Shown here: in pieces, positions 1-9,063 of the stretch
Numbering within the stretch: the stretch's first letter is position 1
How the letters are laid out: each line of letters starts with the position of its first letter
Source: Pimelobacter simplex
GTDB lineage: Bacteria; Actinomycetota; Actinomycetes; Propionibacteriales; Nocardioidaceae
DNA: 64,000 nucleotides
Assembly (NCBI RefSeq): GCF_024662235.1
Contig: NZ_CP096276.1
Span: 2,294,001 to 2,358,000, forward strand
Reading direction: 5' to 3'
The notes under the pieces: model-generated
The model's database searches: none
What the model was told of the DNA's origin: nothing
Seen by the model: only the letters and a program-made list of their open reading frames with translations
Made by a program: the position numbers and the translations under genes

Positions 1-610
1 CGGCCGCCTCCTGCGCGAGCAGGAGCGGGTCGGGGCGCAGCAGCACGCCGACGACCACCGCGGCGACGAGCATGCCGATGGCGCCGATCGCGAAGGGCCC
101 GGTCAGCTCGGGGATCCCGATGCCGTCGGCGAGCGCGCCGGCGGGTCCGGTGAGGTTCGGCCCGGCGACGGCGCCGACCGTGGTCGCCCACACGACGAGC
201 GAGAGCGAGCGCGCACGGTTCTCGTCGGTGGCGAGGTCGGTGGCGGCGTACCGCGCGGCGTTGTTGGCCGAGGTCGCCGCGCCCAGCAGCATCGCGCCGA
301 CCAGGAGCAGCGCCATCGAGCCCACGACGCCCGCGAGCACGGCGGTGAGGCCGCCGGCGGCGCCGACGACGTACCCCGTCATCAGTCCCGTACGGCGCCC
401 GCGCCGGGCCATGAGCGGCGCGAGCAGGAACGAGATCACCGCCGCCCCGAGCACCTGCGCGGTCTGCGCGAGCCCCGAGAGCGCCTCGGACCCGGACAGG
501 TCGCGGGCCAGCAGCGAGGCGGTCGCGATGCCGATGGTGATGCCGACCGCGCCGACGGCCTGGGTCAGCACCAGGACCCGGACGGTACGGCGCTGTGCCG
601 CGGCGCTCAC
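1..610 (-). CDS. MFS transporter, C-terminus cut off by window edge
   Basis: Reading the minus strand from a GTG at 610 gives a protein starting VSAAAQRRTVRVLVLTQAVG with alternating hydrophobic helices and a basic loop (APLMARRGRRTGLMTGY) between TM2 and TM3, which is the MFS loop A pattern. About six transmembrane helices are visible before the sequence leaves the window. The GTG overlaps the TGA of the DUF3046 gene by 4 bp, so the two are probably translated together. The substrate cannot be told. No start in the opposite strand is better supported; the open plus-strand frame over this region is a GC-driven shadow. Confidence 0.75.
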   Translation of the reverse strand, partial: MSAAAQRRTVRVLVLTQAVGAVGITIGIATASLLARDLSGSEALSGLAQTAQVLGAAVISFLLAPLMARRGRRTGLMTGYVVGAAGGLTAVLAGVVGSMALLLVGAMLLGAATSANNAARYAATDLATDENRARSLSLVVWATTVGAVAGPNLTGPAGALADGIGIPELTGPFAIGAIGMLVAAVVVGVLLRPDPLLLAQEAA

Positions 611-801
611 CTCTCGCTCGCGGGCAGGCCGAGGATCTCCCACACCGCGCGCCAGACCTCCTTGGGGGGCACGCCGGCGTCGAGCGCCTCGCGCACGGTC
701 CGGTGCTCCAGCGCCCCGATCACCATCTGGTCGGCCCAGGCGGGGGCATAGCTCTCCCCCAGGTGCTGGTTCATCCGCGCCCAGAACTCGGTGTGCCTCA
801 C
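607..801 (-). CDS. DUF3046 family small protein
   Basis: 64-residue protein beginning VRHTEFWARMNQHLGESYA and ending EVWRAVWEILGLPASER. The N-terminal HTEFW and central WADQMVIGALEHRTVREAL segments match the actinobacterial DUF3046 family, whose function is unknown; in many actinobacteria it lies next to recA, which is not the case here. I chose the GTG at 801 because family members begin at this motif, although the frame stays open to 855. Its stop overlaps the start of the downstream MFS gene. Confidence 0.8.
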   Translation of the reverse strand: MRHTEFWARMNQHLGESYAPAWADQMVIGALEHRTVREALDAGVPPKEVWRAVWEILGLPASER

Positions 802-844
802 CCGGCCATGATCCACCAGCAGCGAACCCGCCCTCGCGCCGGTG

Positions 845-2566
845 TCAGTCCGCACGGAAGACCTCGACCCCGTCGACGGTGGTCGAGAGCACCTCGACGT
901 CGGCGATCTCGGCCGGGTCGAGCGTGAAGATGTCGTCGCTGAGCACGACGAAGTCGGCCTTCTTGCCGGCCTCCAGCGAGCCGGTCCGGTCGCCCATGCC
1001 GAGGGCGGTGGCCGCGTCGATGGTCAGCATCCGGGCGGCGGTCTCGGCGTCGGGCAGGGGGTGGGCCTCGCGGGTGAGCGCCCGGCTGATGATGCCGAGC
1101 GGGCTGAGCAGGTCCGCGTCCCAGTCGCTCGACAGGATGGTCAGGGCGCCGCTGTCGGCGAGGGTGTCGACGGGGATCAGGTCGTAGGCGCGGTCGCCGA
1201 TGATCTCGCTGAGGTCGTCGAGGTAGGCCAGGTCGGTCGACTCCTCCCCCACCTGGAAGTCCGCGACCACACCCAGCTCGGCGAACCGCGGCACGTCGGC
1301 CGGATCCACGAGATAGGTGTGGGTGAGCCGGTGGTGCCGTCCGGCGACCTCGGCCCGGTCGGCCGGGATGGCCGCCACGGCGTCGAGCGCCCGCCGGACC
1401 GCGGCGTCGCCGATCACGTGGAAGCTGATCCGGAAGCCCATCGCGTGCAGCCGCGCGACGTACGACGTGAGCTGCTCCTCGGCGAAGTAGCCGAAGCCAC
1501 GGGGGAAGCGCGGGTCCGGCGGGTCGTCGTAGGGCGCGAGCAGCTGGGCCGTGCCGAGGTCGAGGATGCCGTCGACGTAGATCTTGGCGGTGTCGATCTG
1601 GAGCAGGTCGTCGGGATCGTCGCGGAACCGCGAGCCGAGCTCGGCGAGCTGGTCCTCCAGGTCGAGCGACGGGTAGACGTAGAGCGCATTGACGGCACGG
1701 ACCGTGAGCTCGTCGGCCGCGGCGGCGCGCAGCCAGGCCTCGGTGTGCCCCTGCTGCCAGTAGCCGCCGACGTCGCTGACGGTCGTGACGCCGTTGCGGG
1801 CGAGCTCGTCCATCGCGACGCGCAGCCCGGCGTCGACCTCGTCGGGGCTCGGGGCGGAGGCGTTGCGCAGCGGTTGCTGGGCGTCCTCGAGCAGCAGCCC
1901 GGTGAGCTCGCCGGTACGGCGGTCGCGGGCCACGATGCCGCCCTGGGGGTCCGGCGTGGACGCGGTGATCCCGGCAGCCGTCAGGCCCGCGGTGTTGCCC
2001 CACGCGGCATGACCGAGGTCGTCGAGCACCACGACCGGGTGGTCCGGGACGGCGGCGTCGAGGGCGGCGAGGGGTGTCGGCGTGGTGCCGCGCAGGCCGA
2101 ACAGCGAGGCACCGGCCGCGCGGACCCACTGGCCCTCGGGCACGTCGGCGGCGCAGTCGGCCACGAGCCTCACGTAGGTTGCGAGGTCGCGCCCGGGCGG
2201 CAGGAGGCAGAGGTTCTCGTTGATCCCCGCCTCCGGCACGTGGACGTGCGCGTCCTGGAAGCCCGGCAGCACCAGCTCGCCGTCGAGCTCGACCACCTCG
2301 TCGGCCTCACCGACCTGGCGGGAGACCTCGTCCTCGGTCCCGACGGCGAGGATCACGCCCTCGTCGTCGTAGGCGAGGGCGTCGGCCCACGGCTGCTTGG
2401 CGTCGGCGGTCCAGATCCGGCCGCCGACCACGAGTGTCACCGCCGCGGCGGGCGCGTCGCCGCCGCTGGAGCAGGCGACCAGGAGGGTCGCGAGGAGCAC
2501 CAGCGCCAGCACCGCGGCGGCGCTGGCGGTCGGGCGGCGGACGCGGCCTAGCCGAGGTCGAGCCAC
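845..2566 (-). CDS. Lipoprotein amidohydrolase, YtcJ-like (amidohydrolase family 3)
   Basis: 573 residues. The N-terminus has a hydrophobic stretch ending in a lipobox (LLVAC, Cys about residue 31), so the enzyme should be lipid-anchored outside the membrane. The mature part has the amidohydrolase signature GFQDAHVHV (metal-binding HxH), a carbamylated-lysine-type region (TAKIYVDGILD), later His residues (ISFHVIGDAAVRRAL, RLTHTYL) and an Asp motif (ILSSDWDADLL), then the family ending with GSLEAGKKADFVVL. The family hydrolyses amide or ester bonds of unidentified substrates. The GTG start at 2566 overlaps the upstream DinB gene by 19 bp. Confidence 0.85.
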   Translation of the reverse strand: MARPRLGRVRRPTASAAAVLALVLLATLLVACSSGGDAPAAAVTLVVGGRIWTADAKQPWADALAYDDEGVILAVGTEDEVSRQVGEADEVVELDGELVLPGFQDAHVHVPEAGINENLCLLPPGRDLATYVRLVADCAADVPEGQWVRAAGASLFGLRGTTPTPLAALDAAVPDHPVVVLDDLGHAAWGNTAGLTAAGITASTPDPQGGIVARDRRTGELTGLLLEDAQQPLRNASAPSPDEVDAGLRVAMDELARNGVTTVSDVGGYWQQGHTEAWLRAAAADELTVRAVNALYVYPSLDLEDQLAELGSRFRDDPDDLLQIDTAKIYVDGILDLGTAQLLAPYDDPPDPRFPRGFGYFAEEQLTSYVARLHAMGFRISFHVIGDAAVRRALDAVAAIPADRAEVAGRHHRLTHTYLVDPADVPRFAELGVVADFQVGEESTDLAYLDDLSEIIGDRAYDLIPVDTLADSGALTILSSDWDADLLSPLGIISRALTREAHPLPDAETAARMLTIDAATALGMGDRTGSLEAGKKADFVVLSDDIFTLDPAEIADVEVLSTTVDGVEVFRAD

Positions 2567-3093
2567 CGCACGTCCCAGCGGTGGTGGACGAGGTCGTGGA
2601 GGTGGTAGCGGCCCAGCGTCTCGACGGTGAACACGCTGCCGTTGCTGCGCCGGCCGGGGCGCGCCCACTGGTCGTCGCCGACCCGGTCGTACCAGCCGGC
2701 GGCGAGCTCGGCCGCGGCGACGAGGTCCGGGAGGACGGCGGCGGGCGCCTGCTCGTCGTACCGCTCGGTGCGGGCGGTCTCGTCCTGGTCCCAGTTGGCG
2801 AACTGGGGGTCGTCCTCGGCGAGGAGCTGCTCGACCCGGAGCGCGAAGACCCGGTTGACGTCGCGCACGTGGCAGCCGTACTCGGCCGGCGACCAGACGT
2901 CCGGCGCGGGGCGCTCGGCGGCTCGGGGATCGGCCAGTGCCGAGGCCCAGAACGCCGCGTTGTCGCGGATCTCGGCGCCGAGCGCGGCCCGGTCGACCGC
3001 GGCGGAGGCGAAGCCGCACTCGGGGCAGGGGCGGTCGAGGACCCAGGTCCAGTCCTTGGTGTCGGGCTCGATCGTGGCGTGCTCGCTCGTCAT
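2548..3093 (-). CDS. DinB-family protein
   Basis: 181 residues starting MTSEHATIEPDTKDWTWVLD. It has the DinB four-helix pattern with three spaced metal-type His positions: EYGCHVRDVNRVF in the second helix and GRYHLHDLVHHRWDVRWL near the C-terminus. Related actinobacterial proteins use mycothiol or metal-dependent chemistry, but the reaction here is unknown. ATG at 3093 is preferred over upstream in-frame codons because the conserved part begins soon after. It reads into the amidohydrolase gene with a 19 bp overlap. Confidence 0.75.
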   Translation of the reverse strand: MTSEHATIEPDTKDWTWVLDRPCPECGFASAAVDRAALGAEIRDNAAFWASALADPRAAERPAPDVWSPAEYGCHVRDVNRVFALRVEQLLAEDDPQFANWDQDETARTERYDEQAPAAVLPDLVAAAELAAGWYDRVGDDQWARPGRRSNGSVFTVETLGRYHLHDLVHHRWDVRWLDLG

Positions 3094-3142
3094 GACGCCC
3101 ATCCTCGCGGCGCGAGAGGGCGCCCTGCGAGCGGTGATCCGG

Positions 3143-3670
3143 TCATTCGCCATCGATCAACTGCCAGCGCCGCTCGGTGGCCGGACGGGTCAGCCCGAGC
3201 AGGTTGAAGCGGGCGAGCCGGACCAGCACCTGCACCGGGTCGACGTCGAGCAGCGCGGCCACGGCGTCGACGGCCTCGTCGGTGCTGTCGGCGCCCCGGA
3301 CCAGCGCGAGGACCTCGTCGGCCCGGTCGCCGACCGCGGCCGCGAACCTCAGCCGATCGAGGGCCGCGGCCCGCTCCACCGCGGGGTCCTGGGGGTCGGG
3401 CGCCTGGCGGACCACCTCGTCGGCGTACTGCTCGCCGTCGACGGCCCACTGGGCGTCGATCCGGCCGGCGACCGCGGTGAGCAGCGCGCACAGCATCGGC
3501 ACCTGGTCGGTGCGGATGACGAGCTCCTCGAAGTCGGAGGCGCGCAGCCGCAGGTGAGGCCCGGGCGTACCGGCGTCGGCATGGCTGGCGAACCACCCAT
3601 CGACCACGACCGAGCGGTCGCGGCGCGCGCTCGGCATGGTGCCCTGGGCGTGGTCGTCGGACAGGTCCAT
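3143..3670 (-). CDS. Conserved hypothetical protein with a topoisomerase-IIA-like helical tail
   Basis: 175 residues, start MDLSDDHAQGTMPSARRDRS. The N-terminal half (about 25-85) looks like a beta-rich fold I do not recognise. The C-terminal half (about 100-170) reads DRLRFAAAVGDRADEVLALV, then EAVDAVAALLDVDPVQVLVR, then LARFNLLGLTRPATE. This resembles the dimer-gate helices of GyrA/ParC (a pattern like RLxIVEGLxxAxxxIDEVIxLIR followed by QAxAILDLxLRRLTxLE), without any catalytic gyrase region. There are no signal peptide or membrane segments. It sits 23 bp upstream-side of the DUF389 gene in the same direction. Confidence 0.65.
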   Translation of the reverse strand: MDLSDDHAQGTMPSARRDRSVVVDGWFASHADAGTPGPHLRLRASDFEELVIRTDQVPMLCALLTAVAGRIDAQWAVDGEQYADEVVRQAPDPQDPAVERAAALDRLRFAAAVGDRADEVLALVRGADSTDEAVDAVAALLDVDPVQVLVRLARFNLLGLTRPATERRWQLIDGE

Positions 3671-3693
3671 GCCCCGCACGGTAGCCGGAGGAC

Positions 3694-4656
3694 TCAGTCG
3701 TGCCGGCGGATCTTGGCCGCGAGCAGCGCGCGTCGTGCGGACATCCGGCTCCACACGGCCTGCTGGAAGGCGAGCGTCAGCCAGCCCGCGACCGCCATGC
3801 CCGAGATGTTGAGGAGGAGCTGGAGCAGGCTGCCGCGCACCTCGTCGGGGACGCCGAACGCCAGTCCCAGCGCGACATTGCCGGCCGCCGGGATCGTCGT
3901 CACCGAGATGAACACGCCCGAGAGCCCGCCTACCTTGGCCGACGTGAGCGAGAGGGCGCCGGCCGCAGCGGCGACCACCGCGACGATGAACGACCACTTG
4001 TCGGGGGTGTAGATGAACGCCGTCGCCGGACGCGGCGCGGTGACCTGGTCGAGCGTCACCCAGCCGAGCGCCCGGGCCACCAGCGCGGCGAGGGTGGCGA
4101 ACGCGATCGCGACGGCGAAGCCGACCAGCAGCGAGCGGGCGGTGTAGCGCAGGAGCGAGGGGCGCCGTCGTACGAGCGCGAGGCCGAGCGCCGCGATCGG
4201 GACGAACTCCGGGCCGAGCACCATCGCGCCGATCACGAGGATCTGCGAGTCCAGGACGATGGCGATGCTGGCTATGAGGGTGGCCAGGCTCATGAACGTC
4301 AGGAAGGTCCAGTTGAGCTCGGACTCGTCGTACGCGCGCTGGGTGACATCGGCCCAGACCACCGCGTCCGCCGACGACCCCGGCGTACGCCGTTCGGCGT
4401 CGAGGGCCGGCTGCGAGAGCCAGGTCGTCACCGGTACGACGTGGATCGCGCCCTCGCGCGGCACCCCGATCCCGCGCAGCGCGTCGACGACGTCGTTGAC
4501 CGCCTCACGGGGCACGTCCGCCTCGACCACGTCGCCCTCGGGCACGATCGCGGCGCCGCGCACGCAGGTGAGGTTGGTGACGGCCGGGTCGGCCCGGAGC
4601 GCGTCGAGGACGGCGGGCGTCAGGTCGCGGGGCGAGGTGATCCGCAGGTGCTGCAC
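3694..4656 (-). CDS. DUF389 family membrane protein
   Basis: 320 residues from a GTG at 4656 ([20 protein letters not shown]). Residues 1-90 form a soluble ACT-like N-domain, followed by about six transmembrane helices with the family-typical stretch [20 protein letters not shown] and then [20 protein letters not shown]. This is the layout of the DUF389 (TIGR00341-like) proteins, which have no proven function. Four bases separate it from the DM13 gene upstream, so the two are probably co-transcribed. Confidence 0.85.
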   Translation of the reverse strand: MQHLRITSPRDLTPAVLDALRADPAVTNLTCVRGAAIVPEGDVVEADVPREAVNDVVDALRGIGVPREGAIHVVPVTTWLSQPALDAERRTPGSSADAVVWADVTQRAYDESELNWTFLTFMSLATLIASIAIVLDSQILVIGAMVLGPEFVPIAALGLALVRRRPSLLRYTARSLLVGFAVAIAFATLAALVARALGWVTLDQVTAPRPATAFIYTPDKWSFIVAVVAAAAGALSLTSAKVGGLSGVFISVTTIPAAGNVALGLAFGVPDEVRGSLLQLLLNISGMAVAGWLTLAFQQAVWSRMSARRALLAAKIRRHD

Positions 4657-4660
4657 GGGA

Positions 4661-5224
4661 TCAGGTTAGGGATGCGGTGCCGAACGCGACGTTGAACCGG
4701 TCGCACCAGATGACGACCGAGCGCATGGCCGACAGGTCGGCCGACGCGGGGATCTCGTAGCTCTGGCTGCCCTGGTTGCCCTTGAGCTCGCCGAGCCGCA
4801 CGTAGTCGCCGTCGTCGTAGATGCCCCACGAGTCGCGGCACCCGGCGCAGTCGCCGCCGCTGGGCCGGTCGCTGAGCCAGACGTGGAGGTCGGGTCCGTT
4901 GGAGGTGTCGAGGTCGTCGAGGCGCAGGTAGCGGGTGCCGTCGCTGCGGCGGTAGACCGTCGCGACACCGGAGGTGCCGTGCTCACCGTCGATCAGGTCG
5001 GCGGTGGCCAGCACGACGCGGGTCTTGGTGCCGGCGCTCGCGGAGGGCACGTCGGTGTCGGCGATGCCGCCGGGCGCCGTACCGACGACGGCGGCGGGGT
5101 CGTCGCTCTCGTCGGCCGTCTTGTCGACGAACAGCAGCCAGGGCTGGAAGAGCGCCAGGCCCGCCACCAGGGCGACGACCAGCACACCGCCGATCGTCAG
5201 CCAGGTCGCACGCTTCCGGGACAT
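4661..5224 (-). CDS. Membrane-anchored DM13-domain protein
   Basis: 187 residues, start [20 protein letters not shown]. One N-terminal transmembrane helix (about 8-30) anchors an extracellular DM13 domain (about 70-187) with the typical [20 protein letters not shown] and [15 protein letters not shown] motifs and a CAGC cysteine pair. DM13 domains are thought to bind a redox cofactor, and the bacterial role is unknown. The SD-like AGGGTGG lies between the start codon and the 168-bp repeat that ends 9 nt upstream, and overlaps the outermost stem of that element. Confidence 0.85.
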   Translation of the reverse strand: MSRKRATWLTIGGVLVVALVAGLALFQPWLLFVDKTADESDDPAAVVGTAPGGIADTDVPSASAGTKTRVVLATADLIDGEHGTSGVATVYRRSDGTRYLRLDDLDTSNGPDLHVWLSDRPSGGDCAGCRDSWGIYDDGDYVRLGELKGNQGSQSYEIPASADLSAMRSVVIWCDRFNVAFGTASLT

Positions 5225-5233
5225 GCGACCCAC

Positions 5234-5401
5234 CCTAGGGCGTGTCTGCCAGGCCTGCGCCGTCGCGAGCGGGGTTTGCGGCCGATCTGGCAAGGCCGAG
5301 GAGCGAAGGCGGGCCGGAGGCCCGTCGAGTCTCCGAGAACGCCGCCAGATCGAGTCGCAAAGCCCGCGCAGCAGGCGCGGGCCTGGCAGAGGCGCCCTAG
5401 G
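5234..5401 (-). repeat. 168-bp palindromic structured element, copy A
   Basis: Long imperfect hairpin filling the gap between the hutI stop and the DM13 start. Outer helix: 5234-5242 with 5393-5401 and 5246-5260 with 5375-5389 (one T.G). Second helix: 5269-5280 with 5356-5367. Third: 5283-5291 with 5344-5352. A core follows with a GA/AG mismatch pair, and an apical hairpin pairs 5310-5315 with 5319-5324 around GGA. The same element occurs at 55426-55593 with compensatory changes. It ends 9 nt before the DM13 start and 12 nt after hutI. It may be an RNA leader, an unusual terminator or a MITE-like palindrome; the structure itself is clear, the function is not. Confidence 0.85.
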
Positions 5402-5413
5402 CAGATCCGGGGC

Positions 5414-6568
5414 TCAGGCGCTCCAGGTTCGCGAGACCAGCGGGACACCGGGCCGGTAGGCGAGGTGCACGTGGGTCGGTGCGTCGAGCAGCAGCAGGTC
5501 GGCGCGCGCGCCCGGGACGACGCGGCCGACGTCGGTACGGCCGAGGGCGGCGGCGCCGCCGGCGGTCGCGGCCCAGACGGCCTCGGCGGGGGTCATCCCC
5601 ATCTCGCGGACGGCGAGCGCGATGCAGAACGGCAGCGAGCTCGTGTAGCAGGAGCCGGGGTTGCAGTCGCTCGCGATCGCGACGGTGACGCCCGCGTCGA
5701 TGAGCCGGCGGCCCGACGGGTAGGGGTGCTTGGTGCTGAACTCGACGCCGGGCAGCAGCGTCGCGACGGTTCCGGCGTCGCGCAGCGCGTGGACGTCGTC
5801 GTCGCTGAGGTAGGTGCAGTGGTCGACGGCGGTGAGGCCGAGCTCGGCGGCGAGCCGGACGCCGGGGCCCTGGCCCAGCTGGTTGGCGTGCAGCCGGCCC
5901 TCGAGGCCGACCGCGGCGCCGGCGGCGAGGATCGTGCGGGCCTGGTCCTCGTCGAAGGCACCGCGCTCGCAGAAGACGTCGATCCAGCGGGCGTGGGGCG
6001 CGGCGGCGTCGAGCATCGGGCCGGTGACGAGGTCGACGTAGGCGGCGGGGTCGTCGGCGTACTCGGGGGCGACGACGTGGGCGCCGAGGAAGGTCGTCTC
6101 GTCGGTGAACTCGCGCGCGACCTTGAGCGAGCGGGCCTCGTCCTCGACCGAGAGTCCGTAGCCGGACTTGATCTCGAGCGTGGTCGTGCCCTGGCGGCGC
6201 ATCTCGGCGACGTGGCGCGCGACGCCGGCCGCGAGCTGGTCGTCGGAGGCCGCGCGGGTGGCGGCGACGGTGGTGCGGATGCCGCCGGCGGCGTAGGACT
6301 CCCCCGCCATCCGGGCCTGGAACTCCAGCGCGCGGTCGCCCGCGAACACCAGGTGGCTGTGGCTGTCGACGAAGCCCGGCAGCACGGCCCGGCCCTGGGC
6401 GTCGAAGACCTCGTCGGCGGCGGGCGCGTCGGCGGCGGCGCCGACCCACGAGACCACGCCGTCGCTGAGGACGACGGCCGCGCCCGTGCGGACGCCGAGC
6501 AGGTCGCCCGCGTCGGCCGCGGGATCGTTGGTGACGAGCTCGCTGATGTTGGTGATGAGCAGGCTCAT
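5414..6568 (-). CDS. hutI: Imidazolonepropionase
   Basis: 384 residues, start [20 protein letters not shown]. It hydrolyses 4-imidazolone-5-propionate to N-formimino-L-glutamate, step three of histidine degradation, in the cytoplasm. Visible signatures are the metal site [35 protein letters not shown], the later His in GRLHANQLG and [10 protein letters not shown], and [16 protein letters not shown]. Length and motif order are normal for HutI. Last gene of the hut operon, with its ATG inside the end of hutF (4 bp overlap). Confidence 0.95.
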   Translation of the reverse strand: MSLLITNISELVTNDPAADAGDLLGVRTGAAVVLSDGVVSWVGAAADAPAADEVFDAQGRAVLPGFVDSHSHLVFAGDRALEFQARMAGESYAAGGIRTTVAATRAASDDQLAAGVARHVAEMRRQGTTTLEIKSGYGLSVEDEARSLKVAREFTDETTFLGAHVVAPEYADDPAAYVDLVTGPMLDAAAPHARWIDVFCERGAFDEDQARTILAAGAAVGLEGRLHANQLGQGPGVRLAAELGLTAVDHCTYLSDDDVHALRDAGTVATLLPGVEFSTKHPYPSGRRLIDAGVTVAIASDCNPGSCYTSSLPFCIALAVREMGMTPAEAVWAATAGGAAALGRTDVGRVVPGARADLLLLDAPTHVHLAYRPGVPLVSRTWSA

Positions 6569-7875
6569 GGGTTCCAGATCCTTCCGATGACGTCGTCGAG
6601 CGCCCGGCCGACCTGGCCGTGGTCGCCCTCGAAGACCACCACGCCGTCGACGATCACGTGCGTGACGTCGGCGGCGCCGGCGGCGAAGACGGCGGTGTGC
6701 TCGTCCCGGCCGGTCCCGGCGGTGCGGGGCGAGGCGAGGTCGATGGTGACGAGGTCGGCGCGCTGGCCGACGGCGATCTCGCCGGCGTCGCCGAAGCCGA
6801 GGCTGCGGTGGCCGTCGGCGGTGCCGGCGGCGAGCAGCTCAGCCGCGGTCCAGTGGCCGCGGGCCTGGGTGGCGAGGCGCTCGTCCATCTCGACGGCGCG
6901 CATCTCCTCGAAGGCGTCGATGACCGCGTGGCTGTCGGAGCCGAGGGTGAGCACGGAACCCGCCTCCTGCAGGGCCCGCGCCGGGCCGATGCCGTCACCC
7001 AGGTCGCGCTCGGTGGTGGGGCAGAACGACGCGAACGCGCGCGCCTCGCCCAGGAGCCGGACGTCCTCGTCGGTCAGGTGCGTGGCGTGGACGGCACTCG
7101 TCATCGGGCCGAGCACACCGTGGTCGGCGAGCAGCCGGGTCGGCGTGACGCCGTGGGCGGCGACGCAGTCGGCGTTCTCCTTGACCTGCTCGGACAGGTG
7201 CACGTGGACCGGTACGCCGTCTTCGACGTAGGGGGCGAACGCCTCGAGCGCGTCGGCGGGGACGGCGCGCACCGAGTGGGCGGCGACACCGATCAGCGAG
7301 GCGGCGCCGGTCAGCGGGGCGAGCGCGGAGACGCGCTCGTGCCAGGACTCCGCGGTGCCGTCGGAGAAGCGGCGCTGGACGCCCTCGGGCGCGGCGCCGA
7401 AGCCGCTGGAGAGGTAGAGCGTGTCGAGCAGCGTGATCCGGATGCCGGCGTCGCGCGCCGCGGCGAGGAGGGCGCTGCCCATCGCGTTGGCGTCGTCGTA
7501 CGGCGTCCCGTCGGGCTGGTGGTGCAGGTAGTGGAACTCACCGACCGAGGTGTAGCCCGCCGCGACCATCTCGGCATAGGTCGCCTTGGCCAGCTCGTAG
7601 TAGGTGTCGGGGTCGAGGCGCCCGGCGACGGCGTACATCTGCTCGCGCCAGGTCCAGAAGGTGCCCCGGTCGGTCTGGGTACGCCCGCGCAGCGCGCGGT
7701 GGAACGCATGGCTGTGGGTGTTGGCGAGACCCGGCAGGGTCAGTCCCCGCAGGGGGACGCCGGTGCGGGTCGCGTCGGGCTCGACGGAGGTGATCCGGCC
7801 GTGCTCGACCTCGACCCGGACGGTGTCGCGGACCCGGCCGCCGACCCACGCCCGCTCCAGCAGGTAGGCGGTCAT
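6565..7875 (-). CDS. hutF: Formimidoylglutamate deiminase
   Basis: 436 residues, start [20 protein letters not shown]. It converts N-formimino-L-glutamate to N-formyl-L-glutamate plus ammonia. Amidohydrolase-superfamily motifs: [19 protein letters not shown] (metal HxH), [30 protein letters not shown] and [17 protein letters not shown]. The presence of HutF means that this pathway runs through formylglutamate rather than formamide. Overlaps hutI and the M20 gene by 4 bp each, indicating tight operon translation. Confidence 0.93.
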   Translation of the reverse strand: MTAYLLERAWVGGRVRDTVRVEVEHGRITSVEPDATRTGVPLRGLTLPGLANTHSHAFHRALRGRTQTDRGTFWTWREQMYAVAGRLDPDTYYELAKATYAEMVAAGYTSVGEFHYLHHQPDGTPYDDANAMGSALLAAARDAGIRITLLDTLYLSSGFGAAPEGVQRRFSDGTAESWHERVSALAPLTGAASLIGVAAHSVRAVPADALEAFAPYVEDGVPVHVHLSEQVKENADCVAAHGVTPTRLLADHGVLGPMTSAVHATHLTDEDVRLLGEARAFASFCPTTERDLGDGIGPARALQEAGSVLTLGSDSHAVIDAFEEMRAVEMDERLATQARGHWTAAELLAAGTADGHRSLGFGDAGEIAVGQRADLVTIDLASPRTAGTGRDEHTAVFAAGAADVTHVIVDGVVVFEGDHGQVGRALDDVIGRIWNP

Positions 7876-9059
7876 GGGCCGACCAGGCCGGTGAGCGCGT
7901 CGGCCAGCGCCTCGACGCCGGCCAGGCAGTCGGCCGTCTCGGCGGACTCGTACGGCGAGTGCGAGACGCCCGAGGGGTTGCGGACGAAGAGCATGGCGGT
8001 GGGGATGCCGGCGTCCTGGAGGATCCCGGCGTCGTGACCGGCCTGGGTGGGCAGCACCGGCACCCCACCGAGGAGCGCTGCGAGCTCGTCGCGCAGGGCG
8101 ACGTCGAAGGCGACCTCGCCGCTGACCGACTCGGGCGTCACGGTGACGGTCGTGCCGTCACGGCCCGCGCGCTCCAGGGCCTGCTTCTCGACGGCGGCCA
8201 CCAGCGCGGCCAGCGCGTCGTCGGACTCGGCGCGGGCGTCGAGCCACGCGGTGACGTGGGAGGGCACGGCGTTGGTGCCGTTGGGCCGGACGTCGATCCG
8301 GCCGAAGGTCGCGCGCTGCCCGGAGAGCCGGGCCTGCTTGTTGGCCGCGAGCGCGGTCATCGCGTAGGTGAGCATCGGGTCGGCGCGGTCCTCCATGCGG
8401 GTGGTGCCCGCGTGGTCGGCCCGGCCGGCGATGTCGTAGCGGTAGCGCCCGTGGGGCCAGATGGCGTTGTGCACGCCGACCGGGGCGTCGAGGTCGATCA
8501 GGCCGCGGCCCTGCTCGACGTGGAGCTCGACGTACGTCGCGACGCCGTCGAGCAGCGTCGACGTGCCGCCCTCGATGACGTCACCGAGCCGGACGCCGTC
8601 GCGATCGGTCAGCTCGGCCGCGTCGGCCCACGTGGTGGCGCCGACGGCCAGGCGCGAGCCGAGGCAGGCCCGGCCGAAGCGCGAGCCCTCCTCCTCGACG
8701 AAGGCGGAGACGCCGAGCCGCCGGGTGGGCTCCACGCCGCGCTCGCGCATCAGGTCGAGCGCGGCGAAGGAGGAGACGACACCGAGCGGGCCGTCGTACG
8801 CACCGCCGTCGAGGACGGAGTCGAGGTGCGAGCCGGTGAGCACCTTGTCGGCGCTCTCCGGCCCCCACCAGGCGACGAGGTTGCCGAACGGGTCCTCCTG
8901 CAGCTCGAGCCCCCGGGCCGTGGCGGCCTCGCGGAACCACGCCCGCAGCTCGAGCTCGGCGGAGTGCCACGGCTGGCGGAAGTAGCCGCCGGAGGACGCC
9001 GAGCGCCCGATGGGCGCGAGGTCGCTCCACATCTGCTCGAAGTCGGCAACCTGGGTCAC
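7872..9059 (-). CDS. M20-family amidohydrolase (AllC/HyuC type) within the hut operon
   Basis: 395 residues, start MTQVADFEQMWSDLAPIGRS. Di-metal peptidase-like motifs: TGSHLDSV (His78), GAYDGPLGV (Asp89), FVEEEGSRF (Glu123/124) and VELHVEQG. These define the allantoate amidohydrolase/N-carbamoyl-amino-acid hydrolase branch of M20. No HutG-type N-formylglutamate deformylase is visible here, and this gene occupies its logical place between hutU and hutF with a 4 bp overlap to hutF. I therefore infer that it may remove the formyl group from N-formylglutamate; allantoate or ureidoglycolate hydrolysis remains possible. Confidence 0.85.
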   Translation of the reverse strand: MTQVADFEQMWSDLAPIGRSASSGGYFRQPWHSAELELRAWFREAATARGLELQEDPFGNLVAWWGPESADKVLTGSHLDSVLDGGAYDGPLGVVSSFAALDLMRERGVEPTRRLGVSAFVEEEGSRFGRACLGSRLAVGATTWADAAELTDRDGVRLGDVIEGGTSTLLDGVATYVELHVEQGRGLIDLDAPVGVHNAIWPHGRYRYDIAGRADHAGTTRMEDRADPMLTYAMTALAANKQARLSGQRATFGRIDVRPNGTNAVPSHVTAWLDARAESDDALAALVAAVEKQALERAGRDGTTVTVTPESVSGEVAFDVALRDELAALLGGVPVLPTQAGHDAGILQDAGIPTAMLFVRNPSGVSHSPYESAETADCLAGVEALADALTGLVGP

Positions 9060-9063
9060 GGGA

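Noticed and set aside
5234..5401. Copy A as protein-coding sequence
   Set aside because: Frames cross it on both strands, but the two copies differ by compensatory changes in stems rather than at third codon positions, and real start/stop codons of neighbours frame it exactly.
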